Shown piece by piece: positions 5,377-6,726 of a stretch of DNA of 6,726 nt. The notes beneath the pieces were generated by a model. It had not been told where the DNA came from, did no database searches, and worked only from the letters and a program-made list of their open reading frames with translations. Position numbers and translations under genes: made by a program. This stretch comes from a bacterium. GTDB taxonomy: Bacteria > Desulfobacterota > Deferrisomatia > Deferrisomatales > BM512. Within the stretch, counting starts at the first letter, position 1. Each line of letters starts with the position of its first letter. The DNA lies in NCBI GenBank assembly GCA_009724975.1, contig SRXB01000114.1, positions 1 to 6,726 of the forward strand. The letters are read 5' to 3'.

Positions 5377-6338
5377 TGGCTACCCCCCAGCTTGACCAGC
5401 AGATTGACCAGCTCCATGCGTGCCTGCTGGTCTTCCTGTTCAGGGAAGCGGGCGAGATTGTCCATCAGAACCATTCTCGCCCTATCCTTATCGCCAAGCG
5501 CGATAAGAACCCGGGCCATTTCGATGCGTATCCAATAAGTTTTCGGATTATCGGGATAAAAACCCAAAATCTCGTCGTAAACCCTAATAGCCTCGCCAGT
5601 TTTCCCAAGCTCGGCCAAAAGCCGCGCCTCAAGCTCGCGACCGGGCAGATACCTTGGCGCTATCTCCTTTAGCTTTTCTATACGCCCAAGAGCCTTTTGC
5701 CTGTCGCCGGAGCGGTGCAGGACCTGCGCCTCGTTATAGCCGGTGATGCGAGTGAATACGCTGCGAAGGTTGAAGCGGGCCTCTGAAAAGGCCCCGTCGG
5801 AATCAAGGGCCTTCTTGAAATAGACAACCGCCCGATCGTACTCGCCCATGTAGTAATAGGCGATGCCTATTGCGTTAAGAACCTCGGCCATCTTTTCATA
5901 TTCTGGCCTGATATCCTTGTACTTCTCCAGCGAAGCTATCGCCTTTAGGTACTCTCCACCCTTTAGCAACAAAAAACCCTGATACAGATATACGTCGAAA
6001 ACTTCCGGCGCAAGCGACTCGGGCTTTGAAACCAAAATCCTCTCGATGACCTTGGTGTAAGCCTCGTTAGCGGCCGAATAATTTCGCATCGTCTTTTCGA
6101 AAATGGCTTGATTCGCCCTGCCTATGCCAAGAACAGGCAATATCGAAGAGGGATCGGCCTTGTCGGCCGCGAAGAAAAGGGGGATGGCGGCGTAGGGGTC
6201 GCCGGAGCGCAAAGCCGTCATGGCGTCTTTGTAGACCGAACGGGAGTAGCGCTCGTCATCGGTCTGGGATTTGGCCGAGAAAGCCATTCCGGTGAAGACC
6301 AAAAGCACTATTACGGCTAAAAACCCTGCCTTTTTCAT
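5373..6338 (-). CDS. Periplasmic TPR-repeat protein, partner of the multihaem cytochrome
   Basis: The 321-residue protein has a Sec signal peptide (about 1-22, MKKAGFLAVIVLLVF then AFSA) followed by tetratricopeptide-like helix pairs. The clearest lie at about 114-147 (LYQGFLLLKGGEYLKAIASL), 152-185 (AIGIAYYYMGEYDRAVVYFK) and 234-266 (LLAELGKTGEAIRVYDEIL). Weaker units are at about 36-66, 200-233 and 268-301. TPR arrays are protein-binding scaffolds with no enzymatic role. The stop overlaps the cytochrome start by 4 nt, so the two are translated together; a scaffold or assembly role for the cytochrome is the natural inference. No lipobox is seen. The start ATG has only a weak ribosome site (GGGA about 8 nt upstream), but the signal peptide begins exactly there. 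The gene is first in its operon, with a putative promoter just upstream. Confidence 0.87.
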   Translation of the reverse strand: MKKAGFLAVIVLLVFTGMAFSAKSQTDDERYSRSVYKDAMTALRSGDPYAAIPLFFAADKADPSSILPVLGIGRANQAIFEKTMRNYSAANEAYTKVIERILVSKPESLAPEVFDVYLYQGFLLLKGGEYLKAIASLEKYKDIRPEYEKMAEVLNAIGIAYYYMGEYDRAVVYFKKALDSDGAFSEARFNLRSVFTRITGYNEAQVLHRSGDRQKALGRIEKLKEIAPRYLPGRELEARLLAELGKTGEAIRVYDEILGFYPDNPKTYWIRIEMARVLIALGDKDRARMVLMDNLARFPEQEDQQARMELVNLLVKLGGSQ

Positions 6339-6373
6339 CTAAATTTTCCCGTAAGGAGTGATGCCCACTAAAA

Positions 6374-6401
6374 ATTCTATCAGCGCTGGCAAAACCCACA
6401 A
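6374..6401 (-). promoter_or_regulatory. Putative sigma-70-type promoter of the TPR-cytochrome operon
   Basis: On the minus strand TTGTGG (plus 6401-6396) is followed after 16 nt by TAGAAT (plus 6379-6374), 5 of 6 matches to the -10 consensus; the -35 matches only 3 of 6. Transcription would start near 6367, giving a leader of about 29 nt. It sits directly after the terminator of the PilZ-like gene, where a new promoter is needed. Confidence 0.4.
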
Positions 6402-6410
6402 GCCCCGAGC

Positions 6411-6446
6411 CCAAAAAAGAAAAACCCCGTCTCGCGAAGGGGTTTT
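6411..6446 (-). terminator. Rho-independent terminator after the PilZ-like gene
   Basis: Read on the minus strand, AAAACCCC (plus 6446-6439) pairs with GGGGTTTT (plus 6428-6421). A short inner stem (TC with GA) is capped by GCGA, a GNRA-type tetraloop. The run TTTTTCTTTTTT (plus 6424-6413) follows. The long T run is on the minus-strand side only, so it ends transcription from the gene at the right edge, 20 nt after its stop. Confidence 0.82.
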
Positions 6447-6465
6447 CAGAAAAAAGCTCGGCAAC

Positions 6466-6726
6466 CTACCTCGTCGCGAAGAGCGGGAGGTCGCCGGAGG
6501 TAGCGGAAGGCAACTCGTCGTAATCAAAAAATTCCAGGCCGGAATAAACTTCCGACTCCCTGCCTCGAAACTCGTAAAGGACCTTGCCTATCTGGCTTGA
6601 CCTGGTCTCCCCGAACTCCAGGGCTATGCCGAAAACACGGCCCACCCCTAGGAACTCCTCGCCCTTCACGAGGCACCCTCCCTGGCCCAATTGGCTAAGT
6701 TCAAGCGTCAACGGCGAATTCTCGTC
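6466..6726 (-). CDS. PilZ-like domain protein, C-terminal end only (runs off the window)
   Basis: The frame is open from the window edge (6726) to a TAG at 6468-6466 and shows 86 residues. The pattern ELSQLGQGGCLV, then a beta-rich stretch (GRVFGIALEFG), then IGKVLYEF and YSGLEFFDYDEL, matches the second half of a PilZ domain, which in many proteins binds cyclic di-GMP. The usual second motif [D/N]xSxxG appears here as ExSxxG (ELSQLG); the first motif (RxxxR) would lie outside the window, so ligand binding cannot be judged. About 17 residues follow the domain (to LPLFATR). A TTG codon at 6711 is in frame but lies inside the domain and should not be taken as a start. A terminator follows, so the gene ends its transcription unit. 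Confidence 0.6.
   Translation of the reverse strand, partial: DENSPLTLELSQLGQGGCLVKGEEFLGVGRVFGIALEFGETRSSQIGKVLYEFRGRESEVYSGLEFFDYDELPSATSGDLPLFATR

Noticed and set aside
3997..5538. Several plus-strand ORFs opposite the cytochrome gene
   Set aside because: They are mirror frames of the repeated CxxCH coding sequence, with no domain logic; the minus-strand frame has 15 haem motifs and a signal peptide.
6358..6600. Plus-strand ORF of 80 codons at the right side, with a purine-rich AAGGAG just before it
   Set aside because: AAGGAG is only 2 nt from the ATG, too close to act as a ribosome site. The frame runs through a terminator hairpin and the PilZ-like coding region on the other strand, and the product is an Arg/Lys-rich shadow.

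Overview
The window looks like ordinary chromosomal DNA from a GC-rich, respiratory Gram-negative bacterium. A 15-haem periplasmic cytochrome c, a sigma/anti-sigma pair, a PilZ-type protein and Sec/Tat-type signal peptides together suggest a deltaproteobacterial (Desulfobacterota-like, Geobacter-like) lineage. That placement is inference from gene content, not from a marker gene. No rRNA, tRNA, CRISPR array, insertion sequence, attachment site or origin is visible.

Layout. Bases 1-48 may hold the tail of an upstream gene. A two-transmembrane potassium channel (72-881, +) follows, with an unusual C-terminal domain. Next is a tightly coupled cassette (955-2732, +): an ECF sigma factor, a membrane-bound zinc-finger anti-sigma factor, a small 57-residue ORF not recognised as any known family, and an exported DUF3106-like protein. 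The sigma/anti-sigma and anti-sigma/small-ORF junctions are ATGA stop/start overlaps, and the small ORF overlaps the start of the last gene. A strong intrinsic terminator (2761-2788) closes the cassette. A separate + gene (2921-3982) encodes a beta-type carbonic anhydrase homologue of the CsoSCA (carboxysome shell) kind, with no carboxysome genes nearby.

The right half is on the minus strand. A periplasmic TPR protein (6338-5373) overlaps by 4 nt a 15-haem cytochrome c (5376-3979); the pair reads as a two-gene operon with its own putative promoter. The cytochrome stop codon interlocks with the carbonic anhydrase stop codon (CTAA at 3979-3982), so these genes converge with no spacer. At the right edge is the C-terminal end of a PilZ-like protein (6726-6466, -), followed by an intrinsic terminator.

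How the genes may work together. The sigma/anti-sigma/small ORF/DUF3106 cassette is probably one envelope-responsive regulatory unit: cytoplasmic sigma factor, inner-membrane zinc-finger inhibitor with a leucine/glutamate-rich periplasmic tail, and an exported helical repeat protein. The TPR protein and cytochrome probably act together in periplasmic electron transfer, the TPR protein serving as scaffold or assembly partner. Nothing in the window links these two units functionally.

The least ordinary signals are the exact seven-fold 18-residue repeat in the DUF3106-like protein, the unlisted small ORF in the sigma cassette, the 4+4+3+4 haem arrangement of the cytochrome, and the duplicated, non-carboxysomal CsoSCA-like protein. 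None of these proves a new system; each is a checkable lead.
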